Source: Sphingorhabdus sp. 109 (GTDB lineage: Bacteria; Pseudomonadota; Alphaproteobacteria; Sphingomonadales; Sphingomonadaceae). From it: DNA of 64,000 nucleotides. Position numbers and translations under genes: made by a program. The notes beneath the pieces were generated by a model. That model searched no databases. It saw only the letters and a program-made list of their open reading frames with translations, and was not told the origin of the DNA. Location of the stretch: positions 1,641,138 to 1,705,137 of the forward strand of contig NZ_LR732707.1 of the NCBI RefSeq assembly GCF_902506555.1, written 5' to 3'. Positions 27,061 to 37,800 of this stretch are shown one piece after another (position 1 is the first letter of the stretch; every line of letters begins with the position of its first letter).

Positions 27061-29114
27061 TGGCAACCGAAACCGCCCCAACGGACCCGGTTGCCAATAA
27101 TCGCGATGTCAAGGAAGGCGCCAGGGGCGTCCTGCAATCCCTGCGCCGGCTCTTCGACCAGCTCGGTCCGATCCGGCTGGCTTCGACGATATTGTTCATG
27201 ATCCTGGCGCTGCTGGTCGCCCGTTACAGCTGGACAACACCGCTGATCCAGGAAGCCGAACGGGCGTTATATGACTTGCGCGCATCGGTTTTCGCGCCGG
27301 AGGTCGACAAGGACGAGAATATCGTCATGGTCGTGTATAATGAAGACACGCTGAAATTGACCGGTCAGCGGTCCCCGGTCGACCGGACCATATTGGCGCA
27401 AGCGCTCGAGACCATCGATGCGGCCAATCCGAAGTCGATCGGCATCGATATTCTGTTCACAATGCCGCAGGATGATGACGCCCTTCTGATCTCCACATTC
27501 AAGGAGATGAAGACGCCGACTTTCCTTGCCTATGCCGACCCGAAGGAAAATCCGGAAATCACCTTCGCCGAGCATGAATTCCTGCAGCAGTTTTTCGACG
27601 AGGTCCGCACCGAGAATGTGAAGCCTACCGATATCAAGCTGGAAACCGACAGCGACGGGGTGCAGCGCCGGTGGACGCCGCACCGGCCCGGCGCGCCGCC
27701 GTTCATGGCCATTGCCCTGACCGGGCCGAACCCCAAATTCGCCGCTAATGACGGGGCCATCCGCTATCATGTGCCGACATCGACCGACATGCCGGTATTC
27801 GACAAATTTCCGATCGAAAGCTTCGCCGATCCGGCCATCTCCGAGATGCTGGGATCGTTCATAGCCGGCAAACATGTGCTGATCGGTGGCGACTTTATCG
27901 ATCGCGACCGTTTTGAAACCCCGGTCGGCGGATTGGCCGATGTGCAGGGCGATGACGGCAAGATGATCGGGCTGGAAGTCCACGCCCATATGCTGGCACA
28001 GTTGATCAGCGATGATCTGCCCGCTCCCATTCCGGCGTGGTCGCTGTGGCTGGGCGCGCTGATCGTGGCCATTTGCGGCGGCCTGTCCGCTCTCATCGTG
28101 GGCGATGCCCTGAAAGTGGCCTTCATTCTCATGTGCCAGTTCGTGTTCTTCCTGACCTTCCCCTTCCTGCTGCAGAATATGGGTGTCGATACGCTCACGC
28201 TACCGGCTTTTGGCTGGGGTTTCGGCTGGTTGCTGGGCTATGCATCGGTTGGATCCGCCGCCCGTACCATCAATTCCAAGCAGCGCGCCTTTGCACAGAG
28301 CGCGCTCGGCAAATATCTGCCAAAATCAATCGCCACGGAAATCCTGAAGGACCCGGAGAAGCTCGCCCTGCATGGCGAAAAGCGAAAGATATTCGCGGTT
28401 TTCACCGATCTCGAAGGTTTTACCAAATTGACCCACGCGATCGAACCGGAAATGGTCGCCTATCTGCTCAACGACTATCTCGACCGGCTGAGCGAGGTGG
28501 CGCTGGAATATGGCGGCACGATCGACAAGTTCGTCGGCGATGCGCTGGTCACCTTCTGGGGCGCTCCTATCTCCTATCCCGACGACGGCGAACGAGCGGC
28601 CAAGGCGGCTTATGCGCTCTACCAGGCCGGCGAGGAATTTCGCAAAAATGTCCCCGAAGGCGTACCGCCGATCGGCCGGACGCGGGTCGGCATGCATTAT
28701 GGCGATGCGATTGTCGGGAATTTCGGCGGCGAGGGCCGCATTCAATATACTGCGCTGGGCGATGCGATGAATACGGCAGCCCGCCTGGAGGCAGCCAACA
28801 AGGCGCTCGATACCAAGATATTGGTGAGTCAGGAAGCGATGGAACGGACCGGTCTCGACTGGTTCCGCCCGATGGGACGGATCACATTGCGCGGCCGTTC
28901 GACGCCGGTAGACGTGTTCGAGCCGGTGCCGGAATGGGAAGAAAAAGACCGCGCCACAGTGACCGCTGTCATAGCGGCCCACGCGAAGGGTGATAATGAC
29001 TCGATCCAGGCACTGGGTGCCATGATCAAGCGATATGGTGAGGATCTCGGCCTCGCCAATCTGCTCAAACGACTGAAAAAGACCAAGAATGGAGAAAGCT
29101 ATGCACTTGGATAA
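27060..29114 (+). CDS. CHASE2-domain class III adenylate cyclase
   Basis: 684 residues, GTG start in TAGTG overlap with the CHAT gene. An N-terminal membrane helix (about 37-58) is followed by an extracytoplasmic CHASE2 sensor (about 65-310, SPVDRTILAQALETIDAANP, KSIGIDILF), three membrane helices (about 325-400) and the cyclase domain. Metal-binding Asp450 (FTDLEGFT) and Asp494 (KFVGDALVTFWG) and Lys490 are present, as is GRIQYTALGDAMNTAARLE, so it should make cAMP. The CHASE2 ligand is unknown. Confidence 0.92.
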   Translation: MATETAPTDPVANNRDVKEGARGVLQSLRRLFDQLGPIRLASTILFMILALLVARYSWTTPLIQEAERALYDLRASVFAPEVDKDENIVMVVYNEDTLKLTGQRSPVDRTILAQALETIDAANPKSIGIDILFTMPQDDDALLISTFKEMKTPTFLAYADPKENPEITFAEHEFLQQFFDEVRTENVKPTDIKLETDSDGVQRRWTPHRPGAPPFMAIALTGPNPKFAANDGAIRYHVPTSTDMPVFDKFPIESFADPAISEMLGSFIAGKHVLIGGDFIDRDRFETPVGGLADVQGDDGKMIGLEVHAHMLAQLISDDLPAPIPAWSLWLGALIVAICGGLSALIVGDALKVAFILMCQFVFFLTFPFLLQNMGVDTLTLPAFGWGFGWLLGYASVGSAARTINSKQRAFAQSALGKYLPKSIATEILKDPEKLALHGEKRKIFAVFTDLEGFTKLTHAIEPEMVAYLLNDYLDRLSEVALEYGGTIDKFVGDALVTFWGAPISYPDDGERAAKAAYALYQAGEEFRKNVPEGVPPIGRTRVGMHYGDAIVGNFGGEGRIQYTALGDAMNTAARLEAANKALDTKILVSQEAMERTGLDWFRPMGRITLRGRSTPVDVFEPVPEWEEKDRATVTAVIAAHAKGDNDSIQALGAMIKRYGEDLGLANLLKRLKKTKNGESYALG

Positions 29115-29901
29115 AAATGTTCTGGCATCGACCGGACGAATTCTTCCCGGCTTTGCGAAAGCGGCTCTCGGTACGGTTCTGCTGTTCGGCGCCGGTAGCG
29201 TCGCACTGGCCCAAAATATGATTGTGCGCTCGACCGGACCTTCCGCCAGCGCCTATCCGGCGGGCAAGAAAATGGGCAATAACGCGAAAATCACGCTGAA
29301 GGCCCAGGACAAGGTCACGATTTTGACCCAGTCGGGAACGCGCGTCCTGTCCGGTCCCGGCACCTATTCGCTGGCCAAGGGAAGCGGCTCGACATCAAGC
29401 GCCTCAACCCGGCTGTCCAGCTTCATCAACAATCGCGGCAGCCGCCGGGCCAGAACCGGAGCGGTTCGCGGCGACAGCAGCGCTGCGGTGATCACGCCGA
29501 ACAATCCCAATCTCTGGTTTCTCGACGTGACCAAGGGCGGGAAATTCTGTGTTACCAATCCGAACGGCCTGGTGGTCTGGCGGCCGGACTATACCGGCTC
29601 GGCAACCGCCTCGATCGTCGAACCGACGACCGGCAACGTGACCGAGATCGCCTGGCGTAAAGGCAATCCGCTGAAGGCCTGGCCGAAGGATGTTCTGCCG
29701 GTGACCAACGGTGCGAGCTATCGTCTGCTCGGTTCGAACGTACCACAATCGGTCGAGGTGGATTTCGTGGTTCTGGAGACGGAGCCGGCTGATCTTGACG
29801 ACACGGCCGCTGTGCTGATCGAGAAAGGCTGCACCGGCCAGCTGGATCTGCTGGTCGAGACGCTCAATGCAAATAACGAGGAACCGGCTGAACAGGGCTA
29901 G
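29101..29901 (+). CDS. Exported FecR-like domain protein
   Basis: 266 residues from MHLDKNVLAS; the ATG at 29101 has GGAGAAAGC upstream, and the frame also allows an ATG at 29089. A signal peptide ends near VALAQ. KKMGNNAKITLKAQDKVTIL, then SGTRVLSGPGTYSL, is the FecR-type beta block. A Ser/Arg-rich linker follows, then a second beta-rich part with two Cys. It overlaps the cyclase 3' end by 14 bp. FecR-like proteins of this kind are periplasmic and lack the anti-sigma helix. It might sense or scaffold the secreted protein. Confidence 0.7.
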   Translation: MHLDKNVLASTGRILPGFAKAALGTVLLFGAGSVALAQNMIVRSTGPSASAYPAGKKMGNNAKITLKAQDKVTILTQSGTRVLSGPGTYSLAKGSGSTSSASTRLSSFINNRGSRRARTGAVRGDSSAAVITPNNPNLWFLDVTKGGKFCVTNPNGLVVWRPDYTGSATASIVEPTTGNVTEIAWRKGNPLKAWPKDVLPVTNGASYRLLGSNVPQSVEVDFVVLETEPADLDDTAAVLIEKGCTGQLDLLVETLNANNEEPAEQG

Positions 29902-29914
29902 GCTCTGGGTGTAT

Positions 29915-29946
29915 TCTGCCGATCCGGCCGACCGCCGGACGGCAGA
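29915..29946 (+). promoter_or_regulatory. Intra-operon hairpin before tpsB
   Basis: TCTGCCG (29915-29921) pairs with CGGCAGA (29940-29946), and inside, TCCGG (29923-29927) pairs with CCGGA (29935-29939), with one bulged A and a 7-base loop: 12 GC-rich pairs. It sits in the only sizeable gap of the operon, 100 bp between the FecR-like gene and tpsB. No T-run follows, so it is more likely an mRNA stability or attenuation element than a terminator. Confidence 0.5.
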
Positions 29947-30001
29947 GCCGCTCTGGTGGTTCCAGGGGCCACACCGGGATTGCCAAAAAACGGGGACATA
30001 T

Positions 30002-31795
30002 ATGACGCGCTCGCGCACTACGCTTAACACAACTGCCCTGACGGCAGCGCTTTCCATTTTCATGTCCGGCATGCCGGCCTGGGGGCAGTCTTCTGTCGCG
30101 GCACCGACACGAGAGGAAATCCAGCGGGGAGCCGTCGACGAAGCGCTGAAGGGCCAGGCCCAGCCGCTGGGTCTGGATGGTGCAGTGGAACGATCCGCCT
30201 GCCCGCTGGCCGGACCGGAATTTGCCGACGTCCGGTTCACGCTGAAAGCGGTTGATTTCACCGGTCTGATCTCGGTCGATCCCGTTTCGCTAAGCGAGTC
30301 CTACGCCGGCTATATCGGTCAGGATGTACCGGTTTCGGTGGTCTGCGACATCCGCGACCGGGCTGCGACCATTCTGCGTAGCAACGGCTATCTGGCGGCC
30401 GTACAGGTCCCGCCCCAGACAATTGATGACGGCAGTGTCCGCTTCGATGTGCTGATGGCCCGGATGACCGCGGTGCAGGTGCGCGGCAATGCCGGTCCGT
30501 CCGAAGCCCTTCTCCAGAAATATATCGAGAAACTGGCCGCCCAGCCAGTCTTCAACATCGACACAGCGGACCGCTATCTGCTCCTCGCCCGTGACATACC
30601 GGGACTGGACGTGCGCCTGTCGCTGCGGCCGGTCTCGGCAGAATCCGGCGGGCAGCCAGGCGAGGTTGTCGGCGAGTTCAACGTGATCCGTACACCGGTC
30701 TATGCCGATATCAATATCCAGAACTTCGGCTCCAAGGCGGTCGGCCGGTTCGGCGGGCTGGCGCGGGTGCGGTTCAACGGGTTGACCGGTCTGGGCGACG
30801 AAACCGTGATTAGCGGCTATTCGACAGCGGACTTCAAGGAGCAGCAGGTTCTGCAACTCGGGCACGAATTCACTGTCGGGGGCGAAGGCCTGAAATTCGG
30901 TGGCAATTTCACTTATGCCTGGACCAAGCCCGAGCTGGCTGGTGGTCTGGATGTTGAATCGCAGACTCTGGTGGCCAGCGCCTATGCAAGCTTTCCCTTC
31001 GTTCGCAAGCAATCACGCAATATATTCGGCACGATCGGTCTCGACTATATTGACCAGCGCACCGACCTTCTGGGCGTCCGCACCAACGAAGACCGGCTGA
31101 GCGTCGCCTTCGCCCGGCTCGACTTCAACCAGATCGATCCAGACAGTATTTCCGGCCACGGCGGCTATTCCGCCTACGAACCCAGATGGGGCATCGGCGG
31201 TTCGCTGGAAATCCGGCAGGGGCTGGACATATTGGGTGCCAGCGAGGGCTGCGGCCCGGCTTTTGTCAATTGCATCGGCCAGACCGTGTTGCCGACCCGC
31301 GCGGATGGCGATCCGACGGCATTTGTCATCAGGGGACAGGCCAAGATCGACTTCCGGCCAACGCCGTTACTGGCCCTGACGTTGAAGCCCCGCCTGCAAT
31401 ATTCGCCCGACGCGCTCTTCTCCTATGAAGAGATCTCCGGCGGCAATTACACTACCGGTCGCGGCTATGATCCCGGAACGATCATCGGCGACAGCGGCTA
31501 TGGCCTGCAGACGGAAGTCAGCTACGGATCGCTGATCCCCGAGACACCGGAGAGCATCGCGCTCCAGCCTTATATGTTTTTCGACTTGATGAGCGTCTGG
31601 AACAGGAATGTGCCGGGCGGTCCCCAGAAACTCTATTCCGCCGGTGGCGGGCTGCGCATGACGATCGGCCAGCAGGCCAGCCTGGATCTGACCGGTGTCG
31701 TGCCGCTGAAACGGGCGCCGTTCGCAACCCGCCGACAGGACGCGCGGGCATTGCTGACGCTGACCGTCCAGCTTGCCCCCTGGAAACGCAGATGA
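30002..31795 (+). CDS. Two-partner secretion outer-membrane transporter (TpsB, ShlB/FhaC type)
   Basis: 597 residues from MTRSRTTLNTT with a signal peptide to PAWGQ. Then a linker helix region, POTRA domains (about 75-240: VRFTLKAVDFTGL, RAATILRSNGYLAAVQVPPQ, then DDGSVRFDVL) and a 16-strand-type barrel (NIQNFGSKAVGRFGGLARVR onward) ending RALLTLTVQLAPWKRR. It should export the TpsA protein encoded 49 bp downstream. The frame is open 45 codons upstream of the chosen ATG, but the signal peptide fixes the start. Confidence 0.92.
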   Translation: MTRSRTTLNTTALTAALSIFMSGMPAWGQSSVAAPTREEIQRGAVDEALKGQAQPLGLDGAVERSACPLAGPEFADVRFTLKAVDFTGLISVDPVSLSESYAGYIGQDVPVSVVCDIRDRAATILRSNGYLAAVQVPPQTIDDGSVRFDVLMARMTAVQVRGNAGPSEALLQKYIEKLAAQPVFNIDTADRYLLLARDIPGLDVRLSLRPVSAESGGQPGEVVGEFNVIRTPVYADINIQNFGSKAVGRFGGLARVRFNGLTGLGDETVISGYSTADFKEQQVLQLGHEFTVGGEGLKFGGNFTYAWTKPELAGGLDVESQTLVASAYASFPFVRKQSRNIFGTIGLDYIDQRTDLLGVRTNEDRLSVAFARLDFNQIDPDSISGHGGYSAYEPRWGIGGSLEIRQGLDILGASEGCGPAFVNCIGQTVLPTRADGDPTAFVIRGQAKIDFRPTPLLALTLKPRLQYSPDALFSYEEISGGNYTTGRGYDPGTIIGDSGYGLQTEVSYGSLIPETPESIALQPYMFFDLMSVWNRNVPGGPQKLYSAGGGLRMTIGQQASLDLTGVVPLKRAPFATRRQDARALLTLTVQLAPWKRR

Positions 31796-31844
31796 CGCCG
31801 ATTTTCAACATTAGACCAGCCGCAATGCAAACGAGGACAGGATC

Positions 31845-34800
31845 ATGAGCAAGCGATCACAGAGCAACAGCAGCCGAACCGACGTTCGCGCCGTGGGCAA
31901 AATGCGCTGGCTGTCGGGCAGTTCGATGGCAGCGGCGGCGTTTCTGCTGGCATCCGCTCCGCAACCTGCGCAAGCCCAGTCGGCCTTGCAGGCCCCGAAT
32001 TTCAGTCCCCGTGACGTCAGAATTTCGGCCCCGCTGTCGCCGCTGCCGGTCAATGATGTCAAAATCAGCGCTCCGATCACACCGTTGCCTGACGCGAATA
32101 TCCGCATTTCGGCCCCGCTGTCGCCCGTTTCTGTCAATAATATCCGGATCAGTGCACCGGTCACGCCCCTGCCCGACACCAATATCCGCATTTCGGCACC
32201 GATCGTGCCCCCGGCTGACACCGATATCCGAATTTCTGCCCCTGCCCCAGCCAATTTCGATCCTGTCAGCATCAGCGCGCCGGTTCCCGGACTGGACGAA
32301 GCGCAGGCCTTCACGCCTGTCAGCGGCCAGGCGTTTCAGGCAAGTGCCAGTTTCCCTACGGGCGGCGTGCTATTTCTGGGTGCCCGTAAAACCAATCTGG
32401 ATCAGCTCCAGATCACCCAGAGCGAAGCGGTGATCAACTGGACGCCGTTGGACACCGACGCGCCTACTTTCGGCAGCGATGGGCTGGTCAACAACCCGAT
32501 CGACATCTTGCCCGCCGGCAGAACCCTCCGCTTTGTCTCCAACGGCCTCGACTATACGGTTCTGAACCGCATATTGCCGGTGGCGACCGCAGACGGCAGG
32601 CCGGTGCAGTTCAATGGTATTGTTGAAAGCTTTGTCGACACTGCCGCAACCGCGCCCGGCGGAAATATCTGGTTCTACAGCCCGGGCGGAATCATCGCCG
32701 GTGCCACGAGCCGGTTCGACGTCGGCAGCCTGGTGCTGACGACCAATGATATCGACATGACCGGTGGCCTTTACGGTTCCAGCGGAGAAATGCGCTTTGC
32801 CGGTGTTGCCGACAGTCAGTCGAGCATCCAGATCAACGCTGGCGCGCAGATAAACGCGCTGAATGACGGCAGCAGCTATGTCGCCATGGTTGCGCCACGT
32901 ATCGTCCAGGGCGGGACTGTAACGGCAGACGGCTCGGTTGCCTATGTCGCGGCAGAACAAGCCGAATTGACGATCAACAACGGGCTGTTTGATATCTCGA
33001 TCGGCGTGGGCACGTCCGATGCCAATGGCGTGGTTCATACTGGTACGACCACCGGTCCGGCATCAAGCCCGATAGTCGGCCAGAGCGGTGTAATCGATGC
33101 CGATGCGCAGGCCATATATATGGTCGCCGTTCCGAAGAATGATGCGCTGACCATGCTGGTCGGAGGCGCCGTCGGTTATCTTGCGGCTTCCTCCGCAACC
33201 ATCGATGGCGGAAAAATCATCCTTAGTGCGGGCGGAAATGTTACGGCATCCGGATCGCCGGACGCACCGGTCAATGCGATCGAGGAAAATGTAACGTCGA
33301 CCGCTGCTGCCAATATCGCGATCGGCGGTACGTCTACGACCACATTCGGCTCCACGCTCGAAACATTTGCATCAAACGACATCTCAATTTCTTCGCAGTC
33401 AGCAGCCGACCGGGTGCTGATCAGCAATACCGTCGGAACGCAAGACCTGAATCTGACCGCGGGTAACGAGATCAATCTCGACATATCGGGCGGTGGCCAG
33501 ATATTGGTCAACGGCGATGTGAATTTGACCGCCAGAACCGACGCTACCGGCGGTAACATAAATCTGAATATAAATCGTACCGGCTTCGGAACTGAAATCG
33601 ATACCGGTCTCCGGGTGAGCGGCAACCTGACCGCCGACAGCAGCGCAACCGGCGCCGATGATTTCTTTATCGTCAGGGACAATGGCGGCACCGGGATCGG
33701 ACAGGACGCTATTGGCGGCGACATCGCCATCAATATCACCGACGGCGGCGTGTTGGATGTCGGCGGCAACACAAGATTCCAGACCGGCGCCCAGGGCGGG
33801 AAAGGCGAAATTCAGAATGGCTTCGGCCAGGCTGGCAATATCGTCTTCAACATGGACAGCGGCATCGCGGCGTTCGGAAGCGATGTCTCCTTCGAAGCCA
33901 ATGTTCGGAACACCGGTGACGGAAAGATCGGTGGTAGCGGTGTCGGCCTGTTGGGCAGCAACAGCACCGCCGGGGATGTCGACCTGATCCTGACCGGCGG
34001 CGAGTTGACCGTGAACGGCAATCTCGGATTCACGACTTATGCCTTGGGAACCAGCGGTAGTGACGACGCGACCGCCCAGAATAATGCCGCTGTGGCAGGC
34101 TCGGTCAATTTCGCTGTTTCAGACGGAAGCCATAATTTCGGAAGTGTGAATATTGCCGCCTATGCGAGTGGTGGAAGCTCATATGATGCAAGCGGCAACA
34201 GCTTTGTGGGAGATGTCACCCGCGCATCGGTCAATCTCGCGCTCAGCAACAGTGGTACCGAAGTGTCGATTACAGACAGAATTGTCATCGATACTTCGAC
34301 AAACGGAAATGTCCTGAACGATCCAGCCGCCGACGCAGTGACCATCAGTGTTATAAATACCGGTGGGGATTCAGGGCTGGTCGTGTCCAATGGTGTCGAC
34401 GTTTATACCTATGCCTCCAACGGCGGACCTGGGGAAACCCTGACCGCCGGATCGGTATCGGTACTTGCTGACAATGGCCAGTTCGATTTCGGAGATTTAT
34501 ATATCGATGCCAGCATAGACCTCTTTTCCATTGGCGAAAGGAGCGCGCTTGCGAACGCCGGTAATATAGATCTGGTTGCACAAAATGGCGGCGTGATTTC
34601 CGGCGACACAGCGAACCTTTATGCCTATGCCAACACCGAGAGTACCTATGGCATCAATGCACAGGGCGGAGATATCCTGATTCATGCCAATGACGGGGCC
34701 ATCGTTTTTACTGGAGACCTTGATGCAACCGCCAGCGCACGGGGTGGAGTCAAAGATTCTACAACTGTAGAGACGACAAGCGCTCAAGGTGGATCCATCA

Positions 34801-37800
34801 GATTATTGCTGGAGGGCAGCTCGCCTTCCAGCAGCCGCATCAGCGCCGCGGACATGTATCTCGACGCTGATGGTTCGATCGCCGGGGGCGTGGAGATCAC
34901 GCCGATTTTTGAAGGCGGCGGAGGCAGCGGTTTTGGCGGCGAAATAATCTTCGATCTTCTCGGCGGAACATTTATCGCAAATGACATCGAAGTCAGCGCT
35001 GATGGCGCAGGCGGCCAAGGCGGAACCGAACCACCGCAACAAGCTCCGGGCATTTCATCGATACCCGAAACCTCTGCACTGGCTATGCCTACGGACCTTA
35101 CCGTGATTGACGCGCCTATGGCAGGTGGCATTTCTGCCGGTGATGGCGGCGACGGTCAGGGCGGCGACGTCACCTTCAATCTCAACGGTGGCGACGCGAC
35201 CGTCACCAACCTGACGATCTCGGCCAACGGATTCGGCGGCAATGGTTCCTATGGCGATACCTATAATGGTACCGCCGGTGGAGCTGGCGGACGCGGGATT
35301 GGCGGCAACGCGGTTTTCAATGGCCAGTCGGGAAACTTGACCATCACCAGCACACTCACGGTGTCAGCGGATGGCAATAACCAGAACCTCGCCCCCTATG
35401 CCGCAAATGGTGCGGGTGGCTTTGGCTTTGGCACAGATGGCGGTAATGGCGGCGACGGAATCGGAGGCACCGCTACCTTCAACCTTGATGGCAGCGCGAC
35501 AATCAACGCCAACGATATTGTTATTTCGACCAGCGCTGATGGCGGAAATGGTGGCGGCAGCAGCAGCGCGGGCAGCGGTACCATTCAGGCCGGGACAGGC
35601 GGAAATGGTGGCAATGCGACTGGTGGCAGTGCCACATTCAACAATAATGCCGGGACGCTCGGCTTTAGCCAGCTTTCGGTCACATCGGTCGGGGCGGGCG
35701 GAAATGGCGGCGACGTCTTTGGCTTTTCAACCGGTGAAGCGGATAATATCGCCGGCGATGGCGGCACCGGAACTGGTGGCAATGCGATCATCAATATCAA
35801 TCAGGATGACCTCAACAGCCCGGTCTACATCGTCGATGCCAGCGGTTTCGGGGGTGATGGCGGCGACGGGCTGGATGGCGGGAACGGCGGCGCTGCCTTT
35901 GGCGGGGTCGCGGCGATCAATATCAATGATGCAACCGCCGATCCGGATGACCCCACCATCATCGCCAATGCGAGAGGCGGGGACGGCGGCGCCGGACTGC
36001 TCGATGCGGCCAATAATATCACGGGCAACAGCGGCTCGGGCGGCGCCGCGACCGGCGGTACGGCTCGTCTGGAAGTTACCGGAGCCGGCGGAAATATCGA
36101 CCTCGGATTTCTCATCCTGGAAGCCAATGCAACCGGCGGCAGCGGCAGAGACGGCTTCTATCAGTTCGGCGGCGGCATGGACGGCGGCGATGGCGGAGCG
36201 GGCGGCGACGCGACGGGCGGCACGGTCGAACTGATCGCGCGGACGGGCGGAACGATAAATTTGACCTCTTCCGATTTTACCATGAGCAGCACCGGCACCG
36301 GCGGAGCTGGCGGATACGGAGGCAACTCTTATGACAGTGTCGCCGGCGACGGCGGCGATGGTGGCGACGGAACGGGCGGCACCGGTCGACTGCTCGCACA
36401 AGGCGGCACGATTTCAGGGAATAATCTCAATATAACAACAGCCGGCATCGGGGGAGACGCCGGAGACGGCGGCTCTTATGGCGCATTCGGAACCGACGGG
36501 ACCCCTGGTTATGGCGGCATCGGAACCGGTGGTACCGGGATTGTCGAGATTCAGGAAGGCAGTCCCGGAATAGTGGCATTCGCCGACGTAACCATAGATT
36601 CCAGCGGCACGGGTGGCGACGGCATCCTTGGCCGCTTCGGCGCGGGTGGCCGCATCGAGATCACCGACGGTTCGACCGATCCTGCGGGACTGATCAGCTT
36701 CGGTAGCCTGACAGCCACCGCTTTCGATACCGCAATCGGAACCGGGACCGGCTCGGGTTCGGCCCTGTCGGGCGGCTTTTTCATGACCGGCGATAGCGGA
36801 GCTGTATCGATTCTCGGCGATCTGGACGTCAACGTGGCCGGCAATATCCAATATAGCCTGGACGGCGATGCGCAGATGACCGTTGGCGGCAATGCCACGC
36901 TGATCAGTGGCCAGAATATCTTCGTCGATCACAGCAATAACGGAACGCCGGTCAACAGCATCGATGTGTCCGGCAATTTCGCGGCCACGGCGCAGGGCGA
37001 TTTCATCAGCACCACCGGCTCGCGGATCAATGCCGCAGGCAGCGCCTCGGTTCGCACGGGTCAGAATGCTACGGTTGCCGATATTGCCGGCGTCGGACTG
37101 GTCGATATATCGGCTATGTGGAATGCCAATGTCACCAATGCGGCTGTCACCGGAACCGTGACGACCGTGACCCTTGGCGCAGGAACCATCGTCCTCGGGC
37201 CGCAGATGCTCATCCAGGCCGGGCATGATCCCGCAGGCACGCCAAGCGCGACCTTCGATCCAAGCTATAATGCCACGATAGACGGCGATGTCACATCTGC
37301 CGGTTTCATCACGGTAAACGCTGGCGGCAATGCATTGTTCCAGAGCGGCAGCAATACGGTTTCGGACAATGGCCTGACCGTGCAGACCGGCGATGATATC
37401 ATCATCCAGACCGGTGCAAGTCTGGTAGCGGGCAATAATGCCGTCACATCGCCAAACACCGCCAATCCGTTCCCCGACACTAACAACCTGATCCTCCAGG
37501 CCGGAGCGCTAACGCCCCTGATCAGCACGACCTTTACACCGATTGCATCCATTGTCGCCGCCGGTGATCTGGATGCCAATGATTTCGCTGTGGTCATGTC
37601 GGCCAACTCGATCGACGGTCTGGGCGGCTCGATTACCGCCAGTTCGATTTCCGCCGATATCAATAATGCACCTTCCAACGCCCTGATCACCGCGATCGGA
37701 CAATCGGACGACAATGGCCTGCTCAGCAGCCTTTGTGTCGAAGGCAATGTCTGTCTCGGCACGTTGGCTGCCGACAATCTGGTCTACATCGGACAGGCCA

